DNA of 5,400 nucleotides from an uncultured Gemmatimonadaceae bacterium (GTDB lineage: Bacteria > Gemmatimonadota > Gemmatimonadetes > Gemmatimonadales > Gemmatimonadaceae), in the NCBI GenBank assembly GCA_955652635.1, contig CATPBN010000144.1:1-5400 (forward strand), given 5' to 3'. The first letter of the stretch is position 1, and each line of letters opens with the position of its first letter. Position numbers and translations under genes: made by a program. The notes under the pieces were generated by a model. The model had not been told where the DNA came from, did no database searches, and worked only from the letters and a program-made list of their open reading frames with translations. Below are positions 4,442-5,400 of the stretch, piece after piece.

Positions 4442-5400
4442 GTGACAGTCGCTCGCACTTCACCCACCGTCGATCGCGCCGCACCGAGCAAAGGTGGGCG
4501 CGCGAAATCAGCGCGGCTCGAGATGCCCCCGTGCAGTCACAAGCCCAAGCCGTATACGGGGCCGCCGCGCGCGGAACTTCTCGCGATGCGTAAGAAGTAC
4601 ACGAATCCGGCAATCTTTACACTGTATGGTGAGCCCCTCCTCATTGTCGAGGGCTACATGCAGTGGCTGTTCGACGAAACCGGAAAGCGCTACCTCGACA
4701 TGTTTGCCGGCATCGTCACGGTGTCGTGCGGCCATTGCCATCCCAAGATCGTAGCCGCTGTCAAGAAACAGGTCGAAACCCTGCAACACGCGACGACGAT
4801 CTATCTTCACCCCAATTTCCCACTGCTGGCGAAGAAGCTCGCGTCGAAGATGCCGAAGGGTCTCGATGTGACCTACTTCGTGAACGATGGGAGCGAGGCG
4901 AATGATCTCGCCGTGACGATGGCCCGCCTTTACACGGGCAACACCGATGTCATCGCTCTACGCAACGGCTATCACGGCGGCTCACCAAGCTCGATGGGAC
5001 TCACGTCCCACAACACCTGGAAATTCCCTGTACCGGGCGCGATTGGCGTCCATCACGCGGTCTCTCCGGATCCTTATCGCAGTCAGTTCTCTGGCTCGCC
5101 CGAAGAGATCGCATCGAAGAGCGCCGGAGACATTCTGGAAATCATCCGCTACTCGACGCCGGGAAGGATCGCGGCATTCATCGCCGAGCCGATCCAGGGC
5201 GTGGGCGGAGCAACGCATGGAGCACGGAATTATCTGGGTGAGGCGTACCGGATCACCCGCGAGCACGGGGGACTCTGTATCGCCGACGAGGTGCAGACGG
5301 GTTTCGGACGCACCGGCGATCATTACTGGGGATTCGAGAATTTCGACGTCGTGCCTGATTTCGTGACGATGGCGAAGGGAATCGGCAATGGTGTTCCCCT
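4442..5400 (+). CDS. AGXT2-like class III aminotransferase, 3' end cut by the window
   Basis: A PLP-dependent fold-type I aminotransferase of the alanine-glyoxylate aminotransferase 2 group; 319 full codons are present before the edge. Landmarks are MPPC (28-31), GYMQWLFD (71-78), FAGIVTVS (88-95), GHCHPK (97-102), NDGSEAND (148-155, cofactor phosphate), YHGG (177-180), EPIQG (249-253), DEVQTGFGR (282-290, Asp282 for the pyridine nitrogen) and MAKGIGNG (310-317), where Lys312 should be the Schiff-base lysine. In this operon the likely reaction is transamination of beta-alanine or beta-aminoisobutyrate to malonate or methylmalonate semialdehyde, which feeds MmsA; the acceptor (pyruvate, glyoxylate or 2-oxoglutarate) cannot be told. 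The GTG at 4442 follows the preA stop by three bases in the same frame. ATG 4523, just before the conserved MPPC, is the alternative. Neither has a clear ribosome binding site. Compared with human AGXT2 as I recall it, a cysteine-rich insertion in the middle is missing. Confidence 0.9.
   Translation, partial: MTVARTSPTVDRAAPSKGGRAKSARLEMPPCSHKPKPYTGPPRAELLAMRKKYTNPAIFTLYGEPLLIVEGYMQWLFDETGKRYLDMFAGIVTVSCGHCHPKIVAAVKKQVETLQHATTIYLHPNFPLLAKKLASKMPKGLDVTYFVNDGSEANDLAVTMARLYTGNTDVIALRNGYHGGSPSSMGLTSHNTWKFPVPGAIGVHHAVSPDPYRSQFSGSPEEIASKSAGDILEIIRYSTPGRIAAFIAEPIQGVGGATHGARNYLGEAYRITREHGGLCIADEVQTGFGRTGDHYWGFENFDVVPDFVTMAKGIGNGVP

Noticed and set aside
1..5400. CRISPR arrays, tRNA or rRNA genes, insertion sequences, phage or defence genes
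   Set aside because: No regularly spaced repeats, cloverleaf sequences, transposase motifs or terminal repeats were seen on reading both strands.

Overview
The window comes from a high-GC bacterium. It places the end of a ribosomal-protein transcription unit beside a catabolic operon for pyrimidine (uracil/thymine) breakdown. The ribosomal proteins, the animal-like flavour of the dihydropyrimidine dehydrogenase and aminotransferase, and the GGAGG-type ribosome binding sites would fit Gemmatimonadota or a related soil lineage. That placement is an inference from general appearance, not a demonstrated one.

Layout. Positions 1-312 hold no confidently callable gene. There is a hydrophobic reading frame without a normal start codon, then a probable promoter (TTGACA at 230-235), then a short leader. 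rpsL (S12, 313-723) and rpsG (S7, 720-1190) follow on the plus strand and overlap by four bases (GTGA). The fusA and tuf genes that commonly follow rpsG are not here. Instead a small convergent gene (1217-1546, minus strand) encodes an unrecognised two-helix membrane protein. A 285-base divergent intergenic region (1547-1831) follows; it holds a 25-codon reading frame with a plausible ribosome binding site and a perfect 8-bp inverted repeat shortly before the next gene.

From 1832 to the window end is a tightly packed plus-strand operon: mmsA-type CoA-acylating (methyl)malonate-semialdehyde dehydrogenase (1832-3286), preA-type dihydropyrimidine dehydrogenase catalytic subunit (3296-4438), and an AGXT2-like class III aminotransferase (4442 to beyond 5400, cut by the window). 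Together they cover three of the five steps of reductive pyrimidine degradation. PreA reduces uracil/thymine, the aminotransferase would turn beta-alanine or beta-aminoisobutyrate into malonate or methylmalonate semialdehyde, and MmsA would convert these to acetyl-CoA or propionyl-CoA plus CO2. The missing steps (dihydropyrimidinase, beta-ureidopropionase) and an electron-input subunit would be expected just downstream.

The most notable feature is that this PreA lacks the C-terminal two-[4Fe-4S] ferredoxin domain of E. coli PreA and animal DPD, although its active-site cysteine motif is intact. Its electrons must therefore arrive by a different route. I did not find evidence of a wholly new defence or mobile system, CRISPR array, insertion sequence or RNA gene.
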